A stretch of 19,827 bases of DNA from an uncultured Oscillospiraceae bacterium (GTDB lineage Bacteria > Bacillota > Clostridia > Oscillospirales > Acutalibacteraceae), in the NCBI GenBank assembly GCA_958354085.1, contig CATWUX010000031.1, positions 1-19,827 of the forward strand. The letters run 5' to 3'. Numbering within the stretch: position 1 is the stretch's first letter; every line of letters starts with the position of its first letter. A program made the position numbers and the translations under genes. Under the pieces are notes generated by a model. The model was not told the origin of the DNA, searched no databases, and was given only the letters and a program-made list of their open reading frames with translations. This document shows positions 6,556 through 13,968 of the stretch, piece by piece.

Positions 6556-6607
6556 CCTGCGAACCCGTTTGATTACAATTTCGAAAACAATCTTACAGTT
6601 TTGATAT

Positions 6608-6636
6608 TTGACATTTGGGCAAAGGTGCTATACTAT
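6608..6636 (+). promoter_or_regulatory. Sigma-A-type promoter of the class A PBP gene
   Basis: A perfect -35 TTGACA (6608-6613) is followed by overlapping -10 candidates, TATACT (6629-6634, 15-bp spacer) and TACTAT (6631-6636, 17-bp spacer). The expected start is about 30 nt before the gene. Confidence 0.65.
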
Positions 6637-6674
6637 ATACAATAGCCTACACTTTGAAAGGGGGTAATAACTGT

Positions 6675-8927
6675 ATGGCAGGAAAGCTGGCTGCTTGGCG
6701 CCGCAAACCGGTGGTCAAGCATACGCTCCGGATACTGTCCGCCATTCTGAAATGTGTGCTGACCATTTTCTTGATCGGCATCATTACAGGGTGCATGGTC
6801 GGTTGTGTCATGGTTGTCTACGTTGTTACCAATTTTAACGGCGATAAAAATATTCCGGATTTAAGCAAAATCAATGCGAATGAAAGCAGTTTTATTTATG
6901 TAAGAGATCCCAAGACGAACGAGTGGGTGGTGGATCAGAAAATCCAGGGTGCGAACCAGATATGGACGCCGCTGGAGGAGATCCCGCTGAATATGCAGAA
7001 CGCGGTCATCGCGATCGAGGACAAGCGGTTTCGGGAACACGAGGGCGTGGACTGGAAACGCACCGTCGCGGCGTTTGCCAATCTGATTTTGAAAATGAGC
7101 GATACCGAATACGGCGGTTCCACCATTACCCAGCAGCTGATCAAGGTGGTCAGTGGCAACAACGACCACAAGATCGAGCGGAAAATCAACGAGATCCTGA
7201 CCGCGCTCGAAATGGAAAAAAGCCGCTATACCAAGGATACGATACTGGAAGCGTATCTGAATGTGCTGCCGTTGTCCGGCAACGTGGTGGGAGTCGGCGC
7301 GGCGGCCAACGCCTATTTCGGCAAGGACGCCGGCGATCTGACGCTGGCGGAATGTGCGCTGATCGCGGGCATTACGCAGAACCCCTCCGAATATGACCCG
7401 TATGCGCACCCGGAAAACATCCGCCGCCGCCAACGCGAGGTTCTGTGGCAGATGTACGATCAGGGGCTCATCACCAAGGACGAATATATCCAGGCCTACG
7501 GCGAGGAGCTGGTTTTCAAGAGCAGCACCAAGTATGTGGAGGTGCAGGATTACTATGTCGATATGCTCATCGAGGACGTGATCGCCGATTTGCAGGATCG
7601 ATACGGGTATAACTATACCGCCGCCGAACGGATGGTATTCTTCGGCGGGCTGCATATCTATTCCGCTGAAAACAAAGAACAGCAACGGATCGTCGAGGAG
7701 ATTTACGCCAACGAGAAAAATTACCCCAAAAAGATCGAGGGCGATTTGGAGGATCCTCAGACCGCGCTGTTTATTATGGAATACGACGGACGCGTGGTTG
7801 CGACCATCGGCGGCCGCGGTGAAAAGACCGCCAACCGCGTGCAGAATCGCTCTACCATGTCTCAGCGGCAGCCCGGTTCCGCAATCAAACCGTTGGCGGT
7901 GTACGCGCCGGCGATCGAGAACAATCTGGTTCATTTTTCGTCCTCGGTATGGGATTGCTATATCACGCTGCCGAACGGCTCAAAATGGCCGCCCAACTAC
8001 CGGCAGCCTGTACGGGACAACGGGTATGTGCTGCTGGATTATGCGATTCAAAAATCCCTCAACACCGTTCCGGTGCGGCTGCTGCAGGAAATGACGCCTG
8101 CGCGCAGCTTGGAATTTATGATCAACCAGCTGAATTTCACGACGCTCCATCGCTCGCTTGCGACGGAAGAAGGCGTGAAAACGGATATGGATCTGGCGCC
8201 GCTGGCGCTGGGCGGCGTTACGACCGGCGTGTATTGCCGGGAGATGGCGGCGGCCTATCAGATCTTCGGCAACGGCGGCTATTATAACAAGCCGTATTCC
8301 TATGAATTCGTGACGCAGGCCGACGGCGACGGGGAACAGACGATTCTGCAGAGAAACAAAACGTCCATGCGTGTCATCAGCGAGGATACCGCTTATATCA
8401 TGAATCGTCTGCTCCAACGCGTTGTGCGCGGCCCGGACGGTTCGGCGAAGGATATTGCGAGCAGCTGGAACGGCTGGGAAATTTTCGCTAAGACCGGTAC
8501 GACCAACGGCGAGGACGGCTCGGAAAAAGACGTATACTTTGCCGGCGGAACCCCCTACTTTGTGGGCGCCAGCTGGTTTGGTTATGACTACAATAAAAAG
8601 TTGAGCAGCAGCCAGAAATATGCCCGTCCGCTGTGGAATAAGGCGATGGTGGCGCTGCATAAAAATCTGGAGAGCCGTCCGTTTGACAAGAAGGGCGATA
8701 CGGTCGAACGGGCATACTGTACGGAAACCGGCTTGCTGGCCGTAGACGGATGTCCCAAGACGGTGACCGGCGTATATAAGCCGAATTTCATGCCGGACAC
8801 CTGCGACAAGCATGCGCCGGCTACCACGCCCACTACCCCCACGACTCCCGGCACATCGACAACCGCGCCGACTGCGAGCGGTGAACCGGAGCCGGAAACA
8901 CCGACGGAGCCCGTGCAGCCGGAATAG
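6675..8927 (+). CDS. Class A penicillin-binding protein (PBP1A family, bifunctional)
   Basis: The protein has 750 residues. It would polymerise lipid II into glycan strands and cross-link stem peptides on the outer face of the membrane. A cytoplasmic basic start is followed by one membrane helix (about 23-50). The glycosyltransferase 51 domain shows EDKRFREHEG (115-124, catalytic Glu 115) and GGSTITQQLIK (147-157). The transpeptidase domain shows SxxK (S402-K405), SLN (461-463) and KTGTTN (606-611). The last 40 or so residues are Pro/Thr/Glu-rich and probably disordered. ATG 6675 was chosen because GGGGG (6660-6664) precedes it by 10 nt; an upstream in-frame start at 6615 lies within the promoter. 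All catalytic motifs are intact. The gene is a single transcription unit, divergent from the BofC-C-like gene and convergent with the hydrolase gene. Confidence 0.95.
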   Translation: MAGKLAAWRRKPVVKHTLRILSAILKCVLTIFLIGIITGCMVGCVMVVYVVTNFNGDKNIPDLSKINANESSFIYVRDPKTNEWVVDQKIQGANQIWTPLEEIPLNMQNAVIAIEDKRFREHEGVDWKRTVAAFANLILKMSDTEYGGSTITQQLIKVVSGNNDHKIERKINEILTALEMEKSRYTKDTILEAYLNVLPLSGNVVGVGAAANAYFGKDAGDLTLAECALIAGITQNPSEYDPYAHPENIRRRQREVLWQMYDQGLITKDEYIQAYGEELVFKSSTKYVEVQDYYVDMLIEDVIADLQDRYGYNYTAAERMVFFGGLHIYSAENKEQQRIVEEIYANEKNYPKKIEGDLEDPQTALFIMEYDGRVVATIGGRGEKTANRVQNRSTMSQRQPGSAIKPLAVYAPAIENNLVHFSSSVWDCYITLPNGSKWPPNYRQPVRDNGYVLLDYAIQKSLNTVPVRLLQEMTPARSLEFMINQLNFTTLHRSLATEEGVKTDMDLAPLALGGVTTGVYCREMAAAYQIFGNGGYYNKPYSYEFVTQADGDGEQTILQRNKTSMRVISEDTAYIMNRLLQRVVRGPDGSAKDIASSWNGWEIFAKTGTTNGEDGSEKDVYFAGGTPYFVGASWFGYDYNKKLSSSQKYARPLWNKAMVALHKNLESRPFDKKGDTVERAYCTETGLLAVDGCPKTVTGVYKPNFMPDTCDKHAPATTPTTPTTPGTSTTAPTASGEPEPETPTEPVQPE

Positions 8928-8949
8928 AACAAAGCGTGAAAGCATCAAG

Positions 8950-8980
8950 AGAGCCGGTATCCTGTCAGGATACCGGCTCT
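8950..8980. terminator. Strong hairpin between convergent genes
   Basis: AGAGCCGGTATCCTG (8950-8964) and its exact reverse complement (8966-8980) are separated by one base, so the stem is about 13 bp around a small loop. It sits between the convergent PBP and hydrolase genes and probably terminates both. Neither side has a long U-tract (TCGCTG on plus, CTTGATGCTTT on minus), so termination may be partial. Confidence 0.65.
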
Positions 8981-8995
8981 TCGCTGTCAGGAGGA

Positions 8996-9934
8996 TTATG
9001 ACGGCAGATGCTTTTCAATCCACGCGACCACATCGGAGACAAATTCGTCCTTGTTTAATTCGTTGTGCAGTTCGTGCCGTGCCTGAGGATACAGCTTAAG
9101 GGTGACATCTTGCACGCCCGCGGCTTTGACCAACTCATAAACCTCTTTTACGCCCTCGCCGTATTGTCCGACCGGATCCATGTCGCCGGAGGCGAACAGG
9201 ATCGGCAGGTCTTTGGGAATGCGGCTGCTCCATTTTGTCCCGGTCACGTTGTACAGCAGCCGGAACAGATCGCGGAAGCCGGCGTTGGTGAAGGTGAAAT
9301 TGCCCTTGGGATCCTGCGAATGATCCGGATAGTTGGCAAAATCACGGGACAGCCAGTTGTTGCCGGTGATGACCTCACCGGTATAGCGGCTGTTATAATC
9401 CTGGAACGCCAGCTTATTCAGCAGGTTCCCGCGCCGGTGCCCTCCGCGCAGCGCGACCATGAGATCAGCCGCGAGGATGGCCAGACGGTTCAGCGGATTT
9501 TTGCCGGACGTGCCGCAACAGATATAGCCGCTCAGCCCGTCGCCGTATTGCGTGATATAGCCGCGGGTAATAAAGGAACCCATGCTGTGCCCAAGCAGAA
9601 AATATGGCAGCTCCGGATAACGCTTTTGCATGAGCTGCCGCAGCAGATGCTCATCCTGTATCAGATATTGATCGCCGTTCTTTTTGCTGAAATAACCGAG
9701 ATCATCCCGTGTCGGAGCGGAACGCCCGTGACCGAGGTGATCATCGCCGCACACCAGAAAGCCGGCGGCGCACAGCTGGCGCGCGAACCAATCGTAGCGC
9801 TCGACGTGCTCGGTCATACCGTGTGTGATCTGTACAATTCCGCGCAGCGTACCGTCCGGCTGCCAGATCGAGCCGACGATGGTGTTGACGCCATTGGAAC
9901 TGGGATAGGATACCTCTTCGTGCCGGATATTCAT
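8996..9934 (-). CDS. Alpha/beta hydrolase, lysophospholipase/monoacylglycerol-lipase type
   Basis: The protein has 312 residues, a full-length alpha/beta hydrolase of the serine lysophospholipase (Hydrolase_4) type. The nucleophile elbow is GHSMG with Ser 117. An oxyanion HG motif lies at THGMTEH (38-44), the acid is probably Asp 253 in SGDMDPVG, and the catalytic His is 287 in ARHELHNE. There is no signal peptide, so it is cytoplasmic. Enzymes of this group hydrolyse mono-acyl lipids or similar esters; the substrate cannot be read from sequence. ATG 9934 lies 3 bp after the stop of the kinase-like gene, with AAAGGA 11 nt upstream inside that gene, so the two are probably co-transcribed and translationally coupled. 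Confidence 0.9.
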   Translation of the reverse strand: MNIRHEEVSYPSSNGVNTIVGSIWQPDGTLRGIVQITHGMTEHVERYDWFARQLCAAGFLVCGDDHLGHGRSAPTRDDLGYFSKKNGDQYLIQDEHLLRQLMQKRYPELPYFLLGHSMGSFITRGYITQYGDGLSGYICCGTSGKNPLNRLAILAADLMVALRGGHRRGNLLNKLAFQDYNSRYTGEVITGNNWLSRDFANYPDHSQDPKGNFTFTNAGFRDLFRLLYNVTGTKWSSRIPKDLPILFASGDMDPVGQYGEGVKEVYELVKAAGVQDVTLKLYPQARHELHNELNKDEFVSDVVAWIEKHLPS

Positions 9935-9937
9935 GCG

Positions 9938-10558
9938 TCAGCGCATCCTTTCTGCGAATTCGCGGATGATTTGGGCGGCGTTTTCTTCGCCGACGGCCGA
10001 GCTGTCCAGACACAGGTGGTAGCTTTCCGCCGCTCCCCAGCGCTTGTTGGTATAGAAGGAGTAGTAGTTTGCCCGTTTTTTATCGGTTTTTTCGACCGCG
10101 GTTTGCGCCGCTTTCTGCGTCATGTCGCTGCGCTGCATAATACGCTCCACCCGTTTTTCCAGCGGCGCATAAATGTAAACGTTGAGTACGTGCGGATATT
10201 CCGCCAGCACATAATCCGCGCAGCGCCCGACGATCACGCAGGAGCCTTGGTCGGCGAGCTTGCGGATCGCGTCAAACTGCGCCAGAAACACCTTGTGGTT
10301 AAGCGGTAGATCCAGCGATGCGGCGCCGGGATTGGCAAGCGCAAAATTGCCCATAGACAGGGAATACAGCAGGCTGTTGGTTGGCTGTTCGTCATAGCTT
10401 TCCAGCAGCTCACGGCTGATGCCGCTCTGTTCACAGGCAAGTGTGATCAGTTCTTTATCGTAAAACGGAACGTTCAGCAGCGCGGCAAGCGCCTTGCCGA
10501 TTTCCCGTCCGCCGCTGCCATATTGTCTGCCAATGGTGATAACCAAATCGTCTCTCAT
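9938..10558 (-). CDS. Cytidylate kinase-like family protein
   Basis: The protein has 206 residues. The N terminus shows the P-loop typical of this family, ITIGRQYGSGGREIG (about 7-21). Later come VGRCADYVL, a lid-type region (KRVERIMQRSDMTQ) and a Tyr-rich stretch (RANYYSFYTNKRWG). It is related to, but distinct from, classical Cmk. This family is common in Clostridia, often in addition to a true Cmk, and its substrate is not established. ATG 10558 was chosen because GGAAAGG-type bases precede it. The alternative ATG 10582 sits only about 10 nt from the -10 box, near the predicted transcript start. It is the first gene of a two-gene unit with the hydrolase. Confidence 0.88.
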   Translation of the reverse strand: MRDDLVITIGRQYGSGGREIGKALAALLNVPFYDKELITLACEQSGISRELLESYDEQPTNSLLYSLSMGNFALANPGAASLDLPLNHKVFLAQFDAIRKLADQGSCVIVGRCADYVLAEYPHVLNVYIYAPLEKRVERIMQRSDMTQKAAQTAVEKTDKKRANYYSFYTNKRWGAAESYHLCLDSSAVGEENAAQIIREFAERMR

Positions 10559-10592
10559 GCTTCCAACCTGCCTTTCCGTCATTTCTATGACT

Positions 10593-10621
10593 ATTATATC
10601 ACAAATTCACCAATTTGTATA
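10593..10621 (-). promoter_or_regulatory. Promoter of the kinase-like/hydrolase unit
   Basis: Minus strand -10 TATAAT (plus 10593-10598) is 17 bp from the -35 TATACA (plus 10616-10621). The -35 lies in the centre of an 18-bp palindrome, a typical place for repressor control. Confidence 0.65.
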
Positions 10622-10629
10622 TACAAATT
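10612..10629. promoter_or_regulatory. Perfect 18-bp palindrome over the -35 box: candidate operator
   Basis: AATTTGTAT (10612-10620) is followed directly by its reverse complement (10621-10629). The core TTGTATATACAA has the symmetry of sites bound by dimeric repressors such as some GntR-family proteins. No regulator gene lies in the window. AT-rich palindromes can occur by chance, but the position over the -35 supports a role. Confidence 0.5.
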
Positions 10630-10659
10630 ACAAACTATTTATTAACAATGAGAGTGAAT

Positions 10660-10697
10660 AGAGAAAAGCGCCCTGCACAGACAACTGTGCAGGGCGC
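10660..10697 (-). terminator. Terminator of the aspS-gatCAB operon
   Basis: Minus strand GCGCCCTGCACAG (plus 10697-10685), loop TTGT and the exact complementary arm (plus 10680-10668) are followed by TTTTCTCT (plus 10667-10660). The 13-bp GC-rich stem with a U-rich tail lies just after gatB. Confidence 0.9.
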
Positions 10698-10712
10698 CGT
10701 TTGTTCGCTTGG

Positions 10713-12131
10713 TTATGCGTTGATCAGTTCAATGAGCAGCTTTTCGGCGGTGAGCGCATCGGCGCTGCCGCGGGTGGCTTTCATGACGCCGCCCAGCAAC
10801 GCTTTCAGCGCTTTTTCCTTGCCGCCGCGATAGTCGGCAACGGCGGCGGGATTGGCGGCGAGTACGTCCCGGCAGATAGCGATCAGTGCGCCCTCATCCA
10901 CGCCTTTCATATCTTCTTCGGACACCAATTCGGATACCGGCTTGCCGGTGTCCATCATGGTTTCCAGCGTGGATTTGGCGAGGTTCATCTTCAGCTTGCC
11001 GTCGTCGATGAGCTTGACCAGCTCATTGAGGTGCGCCGCGGAAACCGGAATGGTGCCGGTTTCCTTGTCCGCATCGGTGACCAGCCGGCGGAAGATCTGC
11101 CCGATAATGAAATTGGAGACGGTTTTCGGCGTCACGCCGGCGGCGGCCTCTTCAAAAAATTCCGCGATCTGGCGGTATTTCACCAGCAGCTGCGCGTCCG
11201 CGGCGGGGATGCCCCACTCGTTCACATACCGTGCCAAACGGCTGTCCGGCAGTTCGGGCAGGGACGCGCGCAGCTCTTCGATCTCTTCCGGCGTGGTCAG
11301 AATCGTGACCAGATCCGGTTCACGGAAATAGCGGTAGTCGTTGGCGTCCTCTTTGCCGCGCATGCTCTCGGTGATATCCTCCGCATCGTTGTAGCGGCGG
11401 GTTTCCTGTATCACGGCTTCGCCGCTTTCCAATAAATCAATCTGGCGGTTTACCTCATACGCGACCGCTTTTTCGATGAAGGTGAGGGAATTCATATTTT
11501 TGATCTCCGTGCGGGTGCCGAGCTTGTCGTCACCGATCTTGCGCACCGAAATGTTGACGTCGCAGCGCAGAGAACCCTCCTGCATCTTGCAGTCCGAAAT
11601 GCCGATGTATTTCATCATCAGCTGCAGCCGTTCGAGATATTCGCGGATCTCGTCGGCGCTGCGAATGTCCGGCTCCGTCACGATCTCAATGAGCGGCACG
11701 CCGCCGCGGTTGTAGTCCACATAGGTATCGCCGCGGCTGTGTACCAGTTTGCCCGCGTCCTCCTCGATGTGGATACGCGTCAGGCGGATCTTTTTGCCGG
11801 AAGACAGCTGTACATAGCCGTGCTCGCACAGCGGTTTATCAAACTGCGAAATCTGATAAGCCTTGGACAGGTCGGGATACACATAGTTTTTGCGATCCAT
11901 CTTGGAAACGGTGTTGATGGTGCAGTTGGTGACCAGTCCCGCCATGATTGCATAGCGCACCGCCTGCCGGTTGAGCTTGGGCAGCGTGCCGGGTAGGCCG
12001 ATGCAGACCGGGCAGCAGTTCGTATTCGGCTCACTGCCGAAGCGGGTAGTGCAGCCGCAGAAAATTTTGGTGTTGGTGGAAAGCTCAATGTGAGTCTCCA
12101 GACCGGCAACCATTTCGTAACTCATACTCAT
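10713..12131 (-). CDS. gatB: Asp-tRNA(Asn)/Glu-tRNA(Gln) amidotransferase subunit B
   Basis: The protein has 472 residues, normal length for GatB. This subunit binds the mischarged tRNA, activates the Asp or Glu carboxyl group with ATP and receives ammonia from GatA. Visible hallmarks are GLETHIEL near the start, the zinc-site cysteines (C25, C27, C40, C43, in FCGC and CCPVC), YPDLSKAYQISQ, DYNRGGVPLIEIVTEPD, and a C-terminal YqeY-like helical tail. GGAAAGG sits 6 nt upstream of ATG 12131; an in-frame ATG two codons later is also possible. It is the last gene of the operon, 16 bp after gatA and directly before the terminator. Confidence 0.97.
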   Translation of the reverse strand: MSMSYEMVAGLETHIELSTNTKIFCGCTTRFGSEPNTNCCPVCIGLPGTLPKLNRQAVRYAIMAGLVTNCTINTVSKMDRKNYVYPDLSKAYQISQFDKPLCEHGYVQLSSGKKIRLTRIHIEEDAGKLVHSRGDTYVDYNRGGVPLIEIVTEPDIRSADEIREYLERLQLMMKYIGISDCKMQEGSLRCDVNISVRKIGDDKLGTRTEIKNMNSLTFIEKAVAYEVNRQIDLLESGEAVIQETRRYNDAEDITESMRGKEDANDYRYFREPDLVTILTTPEEIEELRASLPELPDSRLARYVNEWGIPAADAQLLVKYRQIAEFFEEAAAGVTPKTVSNFIIGQIFRRLVTDADKETGTIPVSAAHLNELVKLIDDGKLKMNLAKSTLETMMDTGKPVSELVSEEDMKGVDEGALIAICRDVLAANPAAVADYRGGKEKALKALLGGVMKATRGSADALTAEKLLIELINA

Positions 12132-12147
12132 ACCATGCCTTTCCTAA

Positions 12148-13611
12148 TCATACGCCGAACGCCGTGGGGCGATAGATCGAGTCCGCGCATTGCTGCTCAT
12201 AGGCGTAGGCGGCGCGCAGGATGCGGGCTTCTTCAAAGTGGCCGCCGATGAGCTGCATGCCGATGGGCAAGCCTTTGGCGTCGAAGCCGCAGGGGATGGA
12301 CACGGCGGGCAGCCCGGCAATATTCATCGGCACGGTGCAGATATCGGTCTGGTAGGTCTCCACCGCGTCCTTGGAGGTGAAGCCGCACTCGAACGCCGTC
12401 ATGGGGACGGTCGGCGCGAGCAGCACATCGCAGGATTCGAACGTGCGGCGGAAGGCGTTGACGATTGTGCCGCGCAGATTTTGTGCTTTTTTATAGTACG
12501 CGTCGTAATAGCCGGCGCTGAGCACGTAGGTGCCCAGCAGAATGCGGCGCTTGACCTCCTCGCCGAAGCCTTCGCTGCGGGTTTTGCAGATCATATCCTG
12601 AATATCGTTGTAATGCGGCGTTTTGTAGCCGTAGCGGATGCCGTCATACCGCCCGAGGTTGGAGGAGGCTTCCGCGCAGGCCAGAATGTAGTACACCGGC
12701 AGGGCATAATGCAGCACCGGCAGTTCCAGATGCACGATTTCTGCGCCCAGCGACTGATATACGGCGATCGCGTTATCCAGCGCCGCACGCACATCGTCGC
12801 GGATGCCGTCGAAATATTCGCGTGCGATGCCGATCTTCATGCCGCGGATATCGTCCCGCAGCGTGTCCATGACCGGCGCATTTACCCGCCCGCGCGAGGT
12901 GGAATCCTTGTCGTCGTAAACGGAGATCGCGTCGTACACGAGCGCCGCGTCCTCGACCGAGGTGGTGATGGGGCCGATCTGGTCAAAGCTGGACGCGTAA
13001 GCGATCAACCCGTACCGCGAGACGGCGCCGTAGGTCGGCTTGAGGCCGACCAGCCCGCAGAAGCTGGCGGGCTGACGGATTGAGCCGCCGGTGTCCGAGC
13101 CGAGTCCGTAGACGGCCAAATTGCCGCCGACCGCGGAGGCTACGCCGCCCGAGCTGCCGCCCGCGACATGGGCGGTGTTGTGCGGGTTCAGCGAGCCGCC
13201 GAAGCAGGAGGTCTCACTGGACGAGCCCATGGCGAACTCGTCCATGTTGGTTTTGCCCAGCAGCACGGCGTTCTGCGCGCGCAGCAGTTCCCATACGGTG
13301 GCGTTGTAAATCGGCTTGTAGCCGCTGAGGATTTTGGAGCAGCAGGTGGTCTCGATGCCGGCAGTGGAGATGTTGTCCTTGAGCGTCATGGGGATGCCCT
13401 CGAGCGGGCGCAGCTCCTCGCCGGCGCGCAGCCGCGCATCCACCTGACGCGCCGTGTCCAGCGCGGTTTCGTCGGTCACGTTGACGTAGGCGCCCAGCGC
13501 GGCGTTGTCTTTGTGGATCGCGTCCAGATATTGCCGGGTCAGTTCTTCACACGAGACCTCCCGGGACATTAACAGGGCGCGTGCCGCCCCGATTTTACCA
13601 ATGGTTTGCAT
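12148..13611 (-). CDS. gatA: Asp-tRNA(Asn)/Glu-tRNA(Gln) amidotransferase subunit A
   Basis: The protein has 487 residues from this start. GatA is an amidase-signature glutaminase that frees ammonia from glutamine for GatB. The catalytic Ser-cisSer-Lys triad is visible: Lys 78 (in PMTLKDN), cis-Ser 153 (in AGGSSGG) and Ser 177 (in DTGGSIRQP), in the order and spacing of known GatA enzymes. The start is uncertain. ATG 13611 places the amidase fold at its usual distance from the N terminus but is 13 nt from AAAGG. ATG 13623, which would add MGWL, is only 1 nt from it. The gene lies between gatC and gatB in the operon. Confidence 0.96.
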   Translation of the reverse strand: MQTIGKIGAARALLMSREVSCEELTRQYLDAIHKDNAALGAYVNVTDETALDTARQVDARLRAGEELRPLEGIPMTLKDNISTAGIETTCCSKILSGYKPIYNATVWELLRAQNAVLLGKTNMDEFAMGSSSETSCFGGSLNPHNTAHVAGGSSGGVASAVGGNLAVYGLGSDTGGSIRQPASFCGLVGLKPTYGAVSRYGLIAYASSFDQIGPITTSVEDAALVYDAISVYDDKDSTSRGRVNAPVMDTLRDDIRGMKIGIAREYFDGIRDDVRAALDNAIAVYQSLGAEIVHLELPVLHYALPVYYILACAEASSNLGRYDGIRYGYKTPHYNDIQDMICKTRSEGFGEEVKRRILLGTYVLSAGYYDAYYKKAQNLRGTIVNAFRRTFESCDVLLAPTVPMTAFECGFTSKDAVETYQTDICTVPMNIAGLPAVSIPCGFDAKGLPIGMQLIGGHFEEARILRAAYAYEQQCADSIYRPTAFGV

Positions 13612-13665
13612 AAGCCAGCCCATGCCTTTCTTTTCGGAATCGGTGTTGCCGCTTGCGTGCGGAGG

Positions 13666-13944
13666 TTACTGCCGCTTGCGCACGCAGAAAAAACCGTCCT
13701 CGCCGCCGTTGGCGTTGCGCAGGATCTCGGCCTGCGGATAGGAGGGGACGACCGTGTCCTCGCGGAACGCGTTGGACAGGTCGTGAACATTGTCAAAATC
13801 CGCGACGCCCTCGCCCGCGGCGTTGATGGTATCGGCGAAAGCGAGAATGCGGCCCATCGCGGCGGTCAGCTCATCCAGCTTCTCCTCCGCGACCGACAGC
13901 TTTGCCAGCCGTGCGATTTTCAGAATTTCTTCACGAGTTACCAT
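13666..13944 (-). CDS. gatC: Asp-tRNA(Asn)/Glu-tRNA(Gln) amidotransferase subunit C
   Basis: The protein has 92 residues, normal for GatC, the small subunit that wraps around GatA and holds the complex together. It shows the family start (EEILKIARLAKLSVAEEKLDELTAAMGRIL), a middle FDNVHDLSNAFREDTV and the C-terminal belt region (ILRNANGGEDGFFCVRK). It follows aspS after about 24 bp. An 11-bp direct repeat TGCCGCTTGCG (plus 13647-13657 and 13670-13680) covers its last codons and the gap before gatA, probably a small local duplication. Confidence 0.95.
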   Translation of the reverse strand: MVTREEILKIARLAKLSVAEEKLDELTAAMGRILAFADTINAAGEGVADFDNVHDLSNAFREDTVVPSYPQAEILRNANGGEDGFFCVRKRQ

Positions 13945-13968
13945 GAAAGTATACCCAGCCTTTCCGCG

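Noticed and set aside
12190..13083. Plus-strand ORF opposite gatA
   Set aside because: It has the composition of a reverse-complement shadow frame and lies fully inside the confident gatA gene.
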